From Cystobasidium ongulense (taxonomy: Eukaryota; Basidiomycota; Cystobasidiomycetes; Cystobasidiales; Cystobasidiaceae), in assembly GCA_022835595.1 (NCBI GenBank), contig BQUP01000007.1, forward strand, positions 744,001 through 808,000: a stretch of DNA of 64,000 bases. Direction: 5' to 3'. Numbering within the stretch: the stretch's first letter is position 1; each line of letters starts with the position of its first letter. This document shows, one piece after another, positions 44,490 to 56,900 of the stretch. A model generated the notes under the pieces. It saw only the letters and a list, made by a program, of their open reading frames with translations. It did not search any database and was not told where the DNA came from. The position numbers were made by a program, and so were the translations under genes.

Positions 44490-47400
44490 CTAAGGTAGTC
44501 TACGGATCTCCACCGTTCCACTCTTGAGGTCATCCAGTTTGTAGACCTCGACATTGTGCCTTCCCTGAACCAATTCAACAACTTTGACTTTAGCTTTCTT
44601 GATATCCTTGACTGCCTCGGCTATTATACCAACATGGGGGACTTCAGCTGATCCGACTTTCAGACTCGACCTTCCCAGACCTCTGTCGAATTTGGCATCC
44701 CAAGCAAAAAAGACGCATCCTGCATCGATACGACCGTGGATCTCGAGCTCCGGTGTCTGTCCCTTGACGCCAGAGTTGAACACCCTATATACAGGCGCAC
44801 CGAAACCAGCGGGATCATTGCGATATGTATACGCGATATCGTTCAAAGTATGTGCTAGAGGCCCATCCACCTCTCGCGACTTGGTCTTTGATGAATTATG
44901 CGCAATATAGGTGAGGTACTCGTTGTTCAGTCCAGGCGCTGGAGCAGGACCTCCCTGTTGCTGACCCGATAGCATGGCCGACGACCGACGACTGCTTTGA
45001 GACGTCGTAGGAGATAGCGCCCCGAATCTTTCTTGACTAGTGCCCTGTCCAGAAGGGGAGATCGGCGTCTCAGGTAATGATCGTTGGTTATAGCTGTGTG
45101 TAGATCGAGCGGGCGAAGCTGGTTCGGCCATGCTTTCTCTTCGCGAAGGCGGATTGCCACCACCAGCAGTAGTGCTGTCAACAGATGTGTCCAGTGTAGG
45201 TGCGCGACGAGCTGGTCGAGGAGGCGGGATAGTCTCCGTCTGTTCCGAACGATTGTCGTAATCTTCGTGTGCGTCCGGCTCTTCGTACAAGGTCTCGGAC
45301 TGACCTTGCAGTGAATATCTAGATGCGCTTGACTGAGTTCGCATATGCGATTCACCCGCTGGTGGCGCGGGGAAATCCGATAGAGATCCCATCCCCGTGC
45401 TGCTTGCTAGACTTGCTCGTTTCTCTGATCTTCCGCCGTCCGTATCAGTGTCCGTTTCGATGAAAGACTGGCTAGGAGGTGGAGGTGGTGGACGAGCGGC
45501 GGGTACAGGCGGAGGCGGAGGTAGAGGAGTGAGAGGCTCAGTGTCCTCCATGGGTTGCGTGACTGTATCGTCTCCTGCACCTGGGGTATCCTCTTCATAC
45601 TCTTGCTGTTCGTCGCGGTCTTGATCCTCATCCTCCTCTTCCTCTTCACGATCTTCGTCTTGCTCCTGCTCCTCTTCCTCTTCCTCTTCTGGTGCGGGCG
45701 GAGGAGGTACCGACGGAGGCGGCACGGGAGGGCGACCCATCATCGGCAATACAAAGGCACCAGCGGGTGGCTTGTAGCTAGGCGCACTTTGCACAGGAGG
45801 TCTCGTGGGGCTCTCTTCTCGAGTCTCCTGCTGCTGTGCAGGTTCTACAGGCAGAGCAGCGGGAGGCGGTACAGGGGGCGGGCTGAGGGGAGCTTCTGAC
45901 TTCTCCGTGGATTCTTCTTCTCTAGGCTCAGGCTTCTTTCGTTTCACCATACTTGGCATCTGAGGGAGCATACCGAGTTTCATCCCACCCATAGCTGCCA
46001 TCCTTTTCGCTAACGCTTGCCTTCGAGCAACTTCCGGGTCTTCGTACTCTCCGTCGTCTCCGTCGTTGTTACCTTCATCCGTTTCCTCCTGAGGCGGTCT
46101 ATATGCACGCATGGCGTCGATATTAGTTTCTCGCCCTTCATCCCGATCAGCGCCGGTGCCTTGTACAGAAGACTGCGACATGACAGAATCTGTCCTAGCT
46201 GGAGCTGTGCCATTGTCTCCCATTACTGCAGCTGGCGCACCACTCTGTCGCTTCTGCTGAGCGATAGTCATGCTGTCTCTTCTCGTTGGTGATGTCGGGC
46301 TTTCGACATTGGTAGCAGACTGGGCATCAGAAGGCTTGGAGCTTGGCGGGGGGAGAGCTTCTTTGTCTTTCCTGCCTACGTCCGGGTATTCGAGATTCCC
46401 ACGACCTGCCATGGCTTCCGGTTCCGCCGTGATGAGCTCCGGCTGAGTTGGCGACATTATGAGGCTTCCGCGATTCGACTCGACAATGCTGCTGCGCTGG
46501 GAGCGATTGTCAAAAGAGGATCTAGGTGAAGGTGTATCCTGACTATAGGCCGAAGGAATAGGTGGGCGGTTCATGGAGCGTCGATTAGTACTGGCTGATC
46601 TAGGAGAAGCCATCTCAGGGGAGTCGAAGCTTGATACTTGGGAGGCCGCTTGCGTATCCAAGGCTGGAGGTGCGGGCGGCCTTGCGATAGGAGAAGCAAC
46701 GGGAGCTGGTGCAGATTCAGAAGTCGGCCCGTCATCGATCGATTGTTTGGCAATGCCTGATGTTATCTTGCTGATCTCATCTGCATGCTCCACAGAGCCC
46801 CTGGTACTTTCTTCTCTTTCTGCAAGATTGTCCTCCCGCTCAGCAGCATTTGATGCGGGTGGCAGAGGTATACCCTGTGCAATCAGACTAGTGGAAGCTC
46901 GCTTAGGGGGAGCCCGCGTTGGCGGTGTATCGTCTGTGAAGCTTCCTGCAGTCGTCTTCTTTGGAGTGTCGAGATCCTGCTGACCTTCTTCATCCTTCTT
47001 GACATCGGCAACTGACGTTGGGTTGCTCGATTCCTCTAGCCCAGCAGTAGAGCCACCTTTGTCCGTTACCGACAGAGTATCTTCGTTCGATGTACCAGCT
47101 GCCGCTACCGAAGACGACGGTGCGTCAGTTGGAGGCTGCACGGTCGGACTCGCTGCCGATGTTGCTGCTCCACCACTTCTCGCCTTGCGTTGGGGTCCAC
47201 GTGCACGAGTTGGCATAGCGGGCAAAGCAATACCCTGCGACTCGCTTGGAGACGTAGCCGTGCCGTGTTCAGGTGCTGAGTCTGTTGCTTTCGCGCTTAG
47301 AGTCACTGCAGAAATGACAGGGGTTTCGGTCTCATCTTGAACTTTGGTAGTCTCCCCAGTTTCCGCCTGCGAAAGATCCCCTGACGAAGTCGCATCTCCA

Positions 47401-48071
47401 GCTTGCGCATCAGTAGATGTAGCAGTCGACTCTACAGCAGACGTTTGCTGCTCTTCTGCTTCCTCGGGCTCTTGTGTCTTCTTGCGCCAAGGTTTGGGAG
47501 CTCTACCGGGAGCATCAGGCTTATCAACCTTCAGGCCCGATAGCAGCGCTATCCTTTCTCTGAGGGATCCGGCAGTCTGTTTCGCATCTTCTGCAGAGAA
47601 GCCTTTGTGCTTGACGCTGTCCTCAGCTGATACGACGCTCGCTCGAGACGACACAGCTTCTAGAGGTGCCCCGCTGCTGCTCGTCGTGCTCGCAGTGCGT
47701 GTAGGCGCGCCCGGCTTGTCTGTCAATGCAGCCGGCTGCTGTTCGGACGCAGCTTGGGCAGACGCAAGAGGAACAGCAGTAGCAGGAGTGGGTGTGGGTG
47801 CTGGAGGCGGAACATCTGCTACAGAGACAGTCTTGTTGCTGCTGCTGTCCTCCTCAGCCTCGCCACTCGTCTTCCACTTGAATGCCCGTGGCTTTGTCGC
47901 TCGCGGTGGTGGGCCTGGCGCTGGAGCAGCGGCCTTTGGCTGATTGAACATTGCGATGCTGATGGCATAGTGGTAAGTCTATGTCGATTCCAAATCGATG
48001 TATCCTCGCAAAGCTGCTCACCGGTCCTTGAAGGACATCGTCTTCTTTGGAGAGTCATCCTGCTCGCTCAT
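44490..48071 (-). CDS. BBC1: Bbc1/Mti1-like myosin-I-binding protein of actin patches
   Basis: Exons 48071-48022 and 47958-44490 encode 1172 residues. The first exon reads MSEQDDSPKKTMSFKDR and the join gives SFKDRIAMFNQPKAAAP, as in fungal Bbc1 proteins. Most of the protein is disordered: Ser/Thr/Ala/Pro-rich, with poly-Pro SH3 ligands (GRPPVPPPSVPPPPAP; PLTPLPPPPPVPAARPPP) and a Glu/Asp run (EEEEEEEQEQDEDREEEEED). The last 150 residues form the conserved Bbc1 C-terminal domain (VFFAWDAKFDRGLGRSSLK, then VGIIAEAVKDIKKAKVKVVE). Bbc1 binds the SH3 of class I myosins and restrains Arp2/3 activity at endocytic sites. The yeast protein starts with an SH3 domain that I do not see here. It lies 327 bp upstream of the myosin gene, same strand. 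Confidence 0.88.
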
Positions 48072-48450
48072 GGCACCCGCAAGTCACGGGAAAGCGCAAC
48101 CGTTCGCGCGACCCTCTATATGGCTATATTGTGAGTATGCTTGTTTGTTGAAAATGGTTAACAATCAATTGATGCTGGATAATGCAAGGGTAAGCTGAGT
48201 ACCCTCTCCACGTCCCGCTTCAATGAATGGCATAGCATCCCGATCACGCTCTGTCACCGCCCAAACAGGCTCTCAGGACCTGTAGACTTCGCAAATGAGT
48301 GCGTTTGGCAGTATACAGCTGGCCGTATCACTGCGGCATACTCGTGATTCCGTCGCCTCCTACTCAAACTTCCGCTGTCCTTTGCGATGTACGTACGACA
48401 TGATCCCACACAGCTAGGTATCACGACACTGTCTAAGGGCGGATACACAA
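48072..48450. other. Intergenic, tandem - strand genes
   Basis: Promoter of BBC1 and 3' UTR of the WDR7-like gene. No coding signal beyond the last exon of the WDR7-like gene (48560-48451). Confidence 0.45.
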
Positions 48451-51400
48451 TCATGCTACAGAGAATGTCAAAGCAGTCTCTCTTATACTTATCTTGACGC
48501 GTCTCTCCTCCAGCCATTCCACGTTCAGCCATTCCAGTTGAGCGGCAGCAGTCATCATAGCTTGTGCATCCGAAGAGCGATCACAAATAGATGAACACAA
48601 ATAGATCAGCTTAGCGCTCCAGGATCACTGAAGGCCGTCTAATATCTAGCCTCACCTTCCTCAGGAGATGCAAGCTTGAATTCCAAGGTCTTGTATGCTT
48701 CGTTTGAATGGCTGCCATGGCCTTGAGGAGGTGGACCAGCGGGCGTAAGCAGGCCAAGAAGGGAAGTTCCTACTTTCCACACTCTGCTCTAGCAGTTAGT
48801 CTACTGTCTTTCCAAGCGAGGGTACATCGGCCACTCACTTGACATTGGACTCTTCCAGTGACATTGTGACGAGTCTCCTCCCATCCGGACTGTAGGATAC
48901 AGCTGACGCTCGTTTATTATGAGAATGCAGAATGTAAAGACGCGTAGCGGTCTTCAGATCGTATACAATGCATGCACCTCTGCAATTACTGGCTTAGCAA
49001 TATCCTCTCAAAGCCAGACACACATCGAAACCCACTCGTGAGTCCCCACTGCTAGGCGCTGGGTCTTTCCGTGAAAGGCGACAGATGGGTAGATTTTGAC
49101 GAGCTCGCTGCATATCTGAAGCCATTAGCAATCTTTGCAGAGCTGAGCCAAGGCCACATGCTCACCTCAAAATGAAAGTCGCAGTCTGCTGAAGAGTGCC
49201 CCGTAGAGTTCCTCGGGGGTCGAGCGACTTCACCACTGCGTCCACCAGCCGCGGCAGTTGAGCGAACAGAACCACGGGCTTCTTGCGCACCATGAACGCA
49301 ATGATCTTCAACGTAGTAGCTCGTTCTTCCGGATCCGCATCGCTTTGTATAGCATCAATCGACAAGACGGTCATGAAAAGAGGGGCATTGACAGAAGCAG
49401 CGGCCAAGACAGCCTGCCTTGCCAGATTGCGCACGCTTGATGACATGTTTGGAGGAGTACTTTCACCGGATGGTGTGGGAAGAGGATTTACTGCGAGTCT
49501 GAATACGGCACGTAATGTCCTTGTGGCATCGAAGTAGGTCTGGAAGGTCGCAAAGCCTCGAGCGCATAGCTCAAGTGCTACACACGAACAATTGAGATCC
49601 TCCAGAGTCTCGAGAGCGCGTACAATCTGGTTGGCAATATCTCTCAATGTTCTGCGCAAGTCAAGCTCAGCAGATGAAACAGACAAACTAGTTTGAAGAA
49701 ATGCTCACCCAGTAGGAAGAAGCTTGGTTCTAGCAATGGCCAGTTCACCAAGCACAAGCAAGTCTTTGGCTGCAAAGGCGGATGTACGTATCACTGGGAA
49801 ACAGTCATAGAGTAAGCGTGTGAGGTGAGATGAAGGGAACTACCGCCATACTTCGAGCTTGTCTGTCCTGAACTTCCACGATGACTTCATCTTCGGCTAG
49901 ACGGCCGACCCTCGATCCGAAGAGAAGTCGAGCCGCCTGTCGGATTTCGTCTGACGGAAGTCGGAATCAGCAGATGCCCAATGAGCACGCAATTCTTCCA
50001 GGCCTTACTGGAATTGTCCAACCAGAAATCCGCCAAATAGTCCAGTGATACGTCTTTCTGGCCAAGCTGAGCCTCTTCGCCAACAGTGGTAGCATAGTAA
50101 GCGATCGCTTCATTGGCGTAGCGCTCGGTGTCTGCGGAGTTGAGGAAAACGCGAAGGAGTGCGATAGTGACTAGTAGTCTCTCTGCAGATACTCGCTGGG
50201 TGATCATGAGAGGTCCACGCGGCTGTGTATTGGAGAAGATGGAGGCTGATAAAGGCCTGAAGGAGTGTAGAAAGAACGTAGAGCGATGAGCTCAGCAACA
50301 ACCTCGAGCGCAGTCTTTACTCACGAAGTAAGAGCTATCGTAGGCGGCTCAATGGCCTCCAAACCCAAGCTATGCAAAGCATCCTTCACATATTGTTCCT
50401 CTGGCATCACTAGATGGCGACTTAATAGCCATTTGACGGCTGGATGTACGATCATATTGCCATTTTGACTAGAAGTAATGGCTGCTGAGGTGGCTTCTTC
50501 CACAATCTCACGAAAGTTGGTCGAAAGCGCTGGAGCACACTTGCGCTTCGGAAGCTCGCTAAAAATCGATATACAGCCAGTTCAGCACAAGAAAGCTACC
50601 GGACTTCTGGTGCCGCTCACAGGTCCACCCAGCCGTCCACATGGCTGATGATCTCGACTGCTTCCACATGCGAGAGCGTCTTCTGCAGTTGGCCAGAGCT
50701 TAAATCCCACAGTCTAGCGCGCCCATGTTCGTAGAAGCTCATAAGCTGTGACTGGCGGGTGTAGAGCCGTTCAACTGGATGCGTCGATGCGGAGAGCAGG
50801 AGAGGCCTGAAAGACACGCAGTAAGCGGAATGTTCCTTCGCGCCATACCCCAAAGGCTACTCACTGTTTCAGCATTTCTTGCTTATCAAGAATTGCAATG
50901 GCTCCTCCCGCGCTGACCGCCAAGTACTTGCTTTCCGTTTCGCAGACCGTTAGGACAGGCTCGCTGAATATCTCAAAGCTCGCGAGGACACTCTGGGCAC
51001 TGAGTTGTGGATGTGGACCAGCTCAGCAACATTCCGAGAGAGTACTTGCAGACTCACTAGGCATCCCACACGCCTAAAGACCCTTCCAGGCTTCCCGCAA
51101 TGGCATATACAACTTTCGGAGTATCATACACTTGAAGAAAAGTGATGGCACCCATCAAAGCGGACGGAGCGTGGGTCTCTGCTTGCAATGTAGCTGTATG
51201 GTCATGGCAGTCGACCGCATCGAAGCATACCTGGCCATTGCCTGTTAATCCAGTTCTCAGCATATTTTGACTACATCTAAGGAAGGGAAAAGACTGACTA
51301 TAGCCAATGACGACCGTTGTATCGTCGATCTGCCTCGAGGCCACTGCAACTGCCTCTCCCGGTCCGTTCTCTAGAGCTTTCGTTTGATACGCAATGCGCA

Positions 51401-53515
51401 TATCTGTCTCGTTCTCGCCAGATTGAGCTTCGACTGGAGCCACTGAAATTACCCGCGACTTGTCTGCATCAGATGTCACGATCACAAGCATATCATCCGT
51501 AGACGTCGGCTGCTTGAGCACAGTAGCTGCTTCTATGACTTCAGATAGGGCAAAGCTAAGAATACATTTGTTCAGTATGTGGTGATGCTTGTTAAAAATG
51601 GTGGACCTACTCCAGCAGCAAGCAGCTATCGGTATTCTCGTCCACAGGCATGAATCGAATAAGGCTCTGCTTGGCGAGGATGATTGGTCAGTGCACCGCC
51701 CAGGTGGTGCAAAAGCTTCTCTTACATCAAATATCAGGGCCAGCCGACGTGCGGATAGCACCAATACATCCTTCAATCTGCCTCTCATCTGGACTGTGCG
51801 CAACACAGACAGCTTATGGTCCACAATAATCAGGATCTACAGGACAGGTAGGAATGTACCGCGTAGTAAGTTAGCGTTGGCTCAATTTCTCTCTATGTTG
51901 TTGTGTGAGGGAAGGACTCTACCTGCACATAACTTTCACTGAACACGACAACATCCTCACTGACTACTCGCATGCCTATGATAGCTGAACCATCGGGCAT
52001 TGAGAGCTTGCCGGCGTTATGCGATTCTGTATACTGCTGCGCTAGATCGACCTGAGGAAAGGGCGAGATTGCGACTTCGCCCGATTTACGCATCTCTACA
52101 TGAAAGACTTGGCCGCTTTTTTGGACGAAAGCACTATGGCTTCCGGATTGAAGCTGGATAGTAGGTAGGGGCTGTCGACTCGGTCAGCAAACCTGCTGAG
52201 GCCAGTTTTTATATGCCCCAAGATTGCTCACTTGCAAGCCTTTTGCTTCTATAGGCACCAACAAGCCAGCTTCGTTGGATTTAACAATCAAGCGAGAGGG
52301 GTCCGGACTATGCATCAGGCGACAGTCTGCCAGCGATAAATGTGTTGACCGAGGAAAGAGAGCCTTTCCGAGATCCAAATGGTCTATGACCATTCCATCT
52401 CGTACTGCAAACTTGAATAGTTGACCGTTGGCGGTCAAGCACACAAATGGCGAAGTGTAGCTTTCCTGAGGAAGAAGCTTTATCGAGACGATTGGAGAAT
52501 GCGATGCACGTGGATAGACATGCGCGATAGGCTCGAAATTGATCTGCCGGTGGTCGATGGGTTCGTAGGATGGTAGTTCCTCGAACGACATAGCAGCTAT
52601 TGAAGAGCGCATTGGCGGAGACGTTGCTCTTTCTAAAGGCTTGATATCATTGGTGAGCTCGTTGCCTAGAGCTTCGAGGTCCGTTATTGAAATTGTCGCA
52701 GATGCCTTGCGACCTACAGGCGTATGACTACCGTTCTGAGAAGGCGAAGCGCTTCCCTGAACAGCCAAAGATATACTTCCTCCATGGGAGCGTACGTGCT
52801 TCTTGCTGTGGTGTGTAGAGGCTACGCGCGAAGGGGCGAAACCAGAGGGGGCAGCAGCTCCAGCTCGCGAAGTAGCAGAACTCGGAGACGAGGGTACCGC
52901 CGCGGGTTTGCGTGACAAGGCCATATCTGACTTCTGACGCCTATAGGAAGGCCGATCTGCGCTGCTCCTAAGGCGGCTCTGATGCAGCTCAGATTGTGCT
53001 CTCGACCGCGGTGTTGATGTGCCAGTCTCGTCGCCTGAGGTGTTCGTAGTGGCGAACACACTGCAGAAGATCCACACTGTGCCGTCCTCGCAGCCTGCTA
53101 GGAGCCAGACACACTCCAGCTTATCTTCATTCGTGGATAGAGCAGTGTCTGTACATAGCACACGGCTCGAAGTCCATTTCGTCCAGGCGGGAGCAGCTGG
53201 GTTGTTTGCCGGCGGCGACTCCGTCTCTCGAGAATCAGATTGACACAGTGGTGGGCCATCCACAAGGGGCCTGAACCATCTCGAGGACTGGTCTAGAGTT
53301 GTGCGTGCTTCTGAATTGGTTTCAGGCTGCTTGCCTACGACTCTGGTGTCCTTCGGGTCTTCAGCAGTCGCCTCGTCATAACCGCTGTCGCTTTCGCCGT
53401 CTAGCTCATCCAGCAGGGCATCGATATTGCGGCTCTCTTGCACAGATGTGGTGCGAGGGATGCGAGGGAGAGTCGAATACGGCACGCTCGCTAGGATAGG
53501 CGTGCTTGTAGACAT
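48451..53515 (-). CDS. WDR7/rabconnectin-3-beta-like WD-repeat protein
   Basis: A large multi-exon gene (a dozen or so exons). The start is the first in-frame ATG (MSTSTPILASVPYSTLP, 53515). Exon 1 runs to about 52228 and holds N-terminal WD blades (LECVWLLAGCEDGTVWIFC) with a long Ser/Arg-rich insert. Later exons give FALSEVIEAATVLKQPTS, VVYAIAGSLEGSLGVWDA and FYEHGRARLWDLSSGQLQKT, then a helical middle (HPAVKWLLSRHLVMPEEQYV; RNLARQAVLAAASVNAPLF). A last propeller follows (IVYDLKTATRLYILHSHNKR, then RASAVSYSPDGRRLV and VWKVGTSLLGLL). The final exon is 48560-48451 (LEWLNVEWLEERRVK). The TSLLG ending after the last blade and the WD-helical-WD layout match WDR7, which with DMXL/Rav1-type partners controls V-ATPase assembly. 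Internal exon limits are approximate. Confidence 0.75.
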
Positions 53516-53909
53516 GCTACCGTGGTACTGATGGAGAAAGAGCTCGCTTCCATCTGCACGACTCGAAGGCAATCGGCAACGCGCACACAAGCAGCAAGTG
53601 CGCGAAAAGTATTCATCTGGAGGATAACACAGCTAAGCTCAACGACTCGATTTGCAGCATATAGCATTCTAATAATACAACGACGGCATTCGTGTTTCGA
53701 CCTCAGATCGCCAAATCACATACTCTGGAAGTCGGATTCGTACGGTTTTGCAACAACAATAGGCTACATATTCTTCTCATTTAGAAGAATGTCTTGGTAA
53801 TACAGAGCATTGATTTTGAACCTTCCATTGACATAGCAACAGAAAAGTCTTGATGCGAAACGAAAAAGCATCTTGCAGGTATAACGATGTGTATTGACTA
53901 TTGCGGGGA
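53516..53909. other. Intergenic, tandem - strand genes
   Basis: Promoter of the WDR7-like gene and 3' UTR of the BRCA2-like gene; no gene seen. Confidence 0.45.
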
Positions 53910-56900
53910 TTAGACAGGCAAAACTTGCCAGCGTGAGTCGAAGCGAGTATTGAGGAAGATCTCTCCGTTGATTGCTTTCGGTGCAGACCACGCCGTCGGT
54001 CTGCCAGGGTGTACATTGGAAATCTACAAAGTATGCAAAGGTAAGCTCGTCCGCAGAAGACTGTCAAGCGTGCATACGATAGTACATACCAGATAGCGCT
54101 TTCCTTCGACGAGAAAGTCGGATCCCAAGTTCAGGACGTCATTGACGTTTAGTTGACAGTCTCGCTTTGCGTCGGTTTGAGATACGCGAGCATCCTTGAC
54201 GCGTACTATTCGGAACGCCTTTGCAACTCTAGGCGGACATCGTGCCTGGCATTTCAAGCGTCTGAGTCCCAGCCTCACATCTAGCAGTATCTCAAAAAAG
54301 TAGCTCACCTCTATTTCCTTGTCTAAGCCCTGTCCTCCATCAGCTGTGAAGCTTTCCATTTTACGCTTGACGAAGGCAACCAAGTCTTCGAGAACATCCT
54401 TAGAAAGCCTCCTGATGATCACTGGCGCTTTGTCCGGCTCTTCTTCCAGCTTGTCATAGACATCAGAAAAGTCGCTAAGGCTAGGGTCTTCTTCTTTGAT
54501 AGCTTCATTCTTTTGTGAAGGGATGCGAAGGGTAGATGTAATCAGGCATTGTAATTTGGCTAATCTGCTGTAAGCTGTTTGTTGGCTTATTTGAACATCC
54601 ACCAAGGCATTCTCCCGGTCACTCTGATAGAAAAGTACACGTTAGCATGCTCAAGTAAAAAGGAGCAGAAGGAGAGGCGATACTCACGTCCCATTTCCTC
54701 TGCCTAACTCTCTCCTCCTCTTCATCCCAGAGATCAGGGCTCTCACCCTCTACGTACGGACCTTTATAGCCCAAAGGATAGAGCCTGGTTATGATAACAT
54801 CGATGAAGGGTACGGTTCCACCATCCGGTAACAGTGAACTGAAAGCGCATATATAAGGTCGTTTCTGGAAGCCGAGCTTTTCATGCCAAGCGGCTCGGGA
54901 TGTGCTATTTCCAGAAATGACGATTGTCGAGCTTGCAAAGGCTTCCAATGGTTCAGCTCCATCAGATCCGCCATCTAATTTGGCACCTTGTATCCGTATC
55001 TTAAGTCCAGGATAGATTGATCGAAAAGCGATCCCTCGGAATAGGGAATCGTCAAGACCTGAAGTTCGGATCTTGTACCATCCATCTGAGAGTACCATAG
55101 CTACCGCGACCATTTCCCTTCTCACGATACCCTGTCGTTCTTCATCACTTCCAGGTTCAGGTGGTATATCACGCTCTTCATAAATGATTTCCGTAACGAG
55201 CAGAATCATCGGTAACCATGCTGATGAATCATGTTCCTGTATGCGTTTGATGCAGGAGCGCTGTCCGCAGATGACTTCTTTTTCGTACCTGGAATTGAGA
55301 CTCTATTGAGCATCTTGCTTATAAACGGACGGGCATATAGCAGCTTACCTATACTTGAGCTGATCTACCACTCTTTGGAAATTCCACCAATTAACACACT
55401 CGTCAGGCTTGGCGCGGATCAAAGCAGCCGTCTTCCAGACGATTAGAGTCCAATGGTTCTTGACCCAATCAATTGTAATATTGGAACAATCACAGTAATA
55501 GACTAGATCTTCGAAAGCAGCTTCGAAGCCAAACTCTCCCCTAAATTTGTAGGCTTCCGCTTTTGCATAGGTCATGAAAATAACGTCGGTCGGGCTGCAA
55601 GGTCTTCATTAGTTCATCGCTTCCCTAATTGTGAGAGAAAAAGGTATATATGCCGCCAGACTTACGTTTTGCAATCGATGAGATGGTCGACACTAACATA
55701 GGGATCGAATCCGTATTCGGCCATTGACTTTCTCGGCAGTTTGGCTGTATCAAAGTTTCCAGTGAGCACGAGCCACTGCTTGAGGATATGTATGGAATCA
55801 CTCACTATACAAGTCAAAGACGCTGTTTTTGACAATTCTATGATCAGTTTTACCAGCTGATGCAGCAATTGCTTTCGTCGCCGTTCCAGAAACTTGCGAG
55901 CCCACAACCACATCAACCGATTTACCGGGTGTTATCATCTTACTATTTGAATTTTGTTTTAATTTCTCCAGTAGTTTAGGATCTGGTCTTAGACCATTTT
56001 TGAAAGGTGTTTTGAAAGTGCTCCTGTTAAGAGCTGACTTTGGTGTGTTTCTAGGCGTCATTTCTAGATTCAATCTTCTAGGCTGTGATGCTAATACCGT
56101 CTGGGAATTTCCAGGTCGACCTGGTGTCGATGGGGCGTTAAGATGATTCTTAACCGGAACCTTGAATGGCTTGTTAAATGCCGGTACAGGCGTAGATCCT
56201 CGTGAAAATGGTTGAGTTCCGACTGAAGGAGTCGTCGAGCGAGGCAGAACGTTTGCAGCTTTTGAAGCCAGAGCTGGCCTTGCAGGCGTAGAAGCCACAT
56301 TTCCACTATCTTCAGTCATAGTCGCATCAGCCTTGTCGAGCCGGGAAGTTGACGCGGCTATAGCTTCTGCTGTAGGTACAGCTACTGCTTTTCCTCCTCC
56401 GCTTGTCAATCCTGAAAAGGGCGTGCTGGCTCGCCTTGCAGGTGTAGTATCGCCGTCGGATCGGTCAAGCATTGAGGTAGCAGCCCTAATCTGTTCTTCA
56501 GACGGTAATGCCACAGTTTTACCACCACCGGTAGTGAACCCTCCAGCCATGACGGTTGCCATAGCTTCATTTACTTCGGTAGAATCTAAGTTATTGACCA
56601 CTTTCGCGATTTGCTCTTTCGAAGGCATGGCGACAGCCTTTCCGCTAGCTGAGACTAAACCCGAGAATGCTTGAACGGGTTGTTCACTTTGTTTTACGAA
56701 ATCCGTGGTTGTGTTTATCGCAGCTTCCAGGGGTAGTGCCGGTGCCACATCGACTTGCATTTTCTCCGCTTCTTGAGCAAGTAAAGCTTTTGAAGGCATT
56801 TTGAAGGCTGCTCCGCCTGCAAAGGAAAGGCCTGGATACACCTCGGGAGGTGAAGAGCTAGGTATACCAGCTACTTCTTCTTGCATGTGATAATCTTCAT

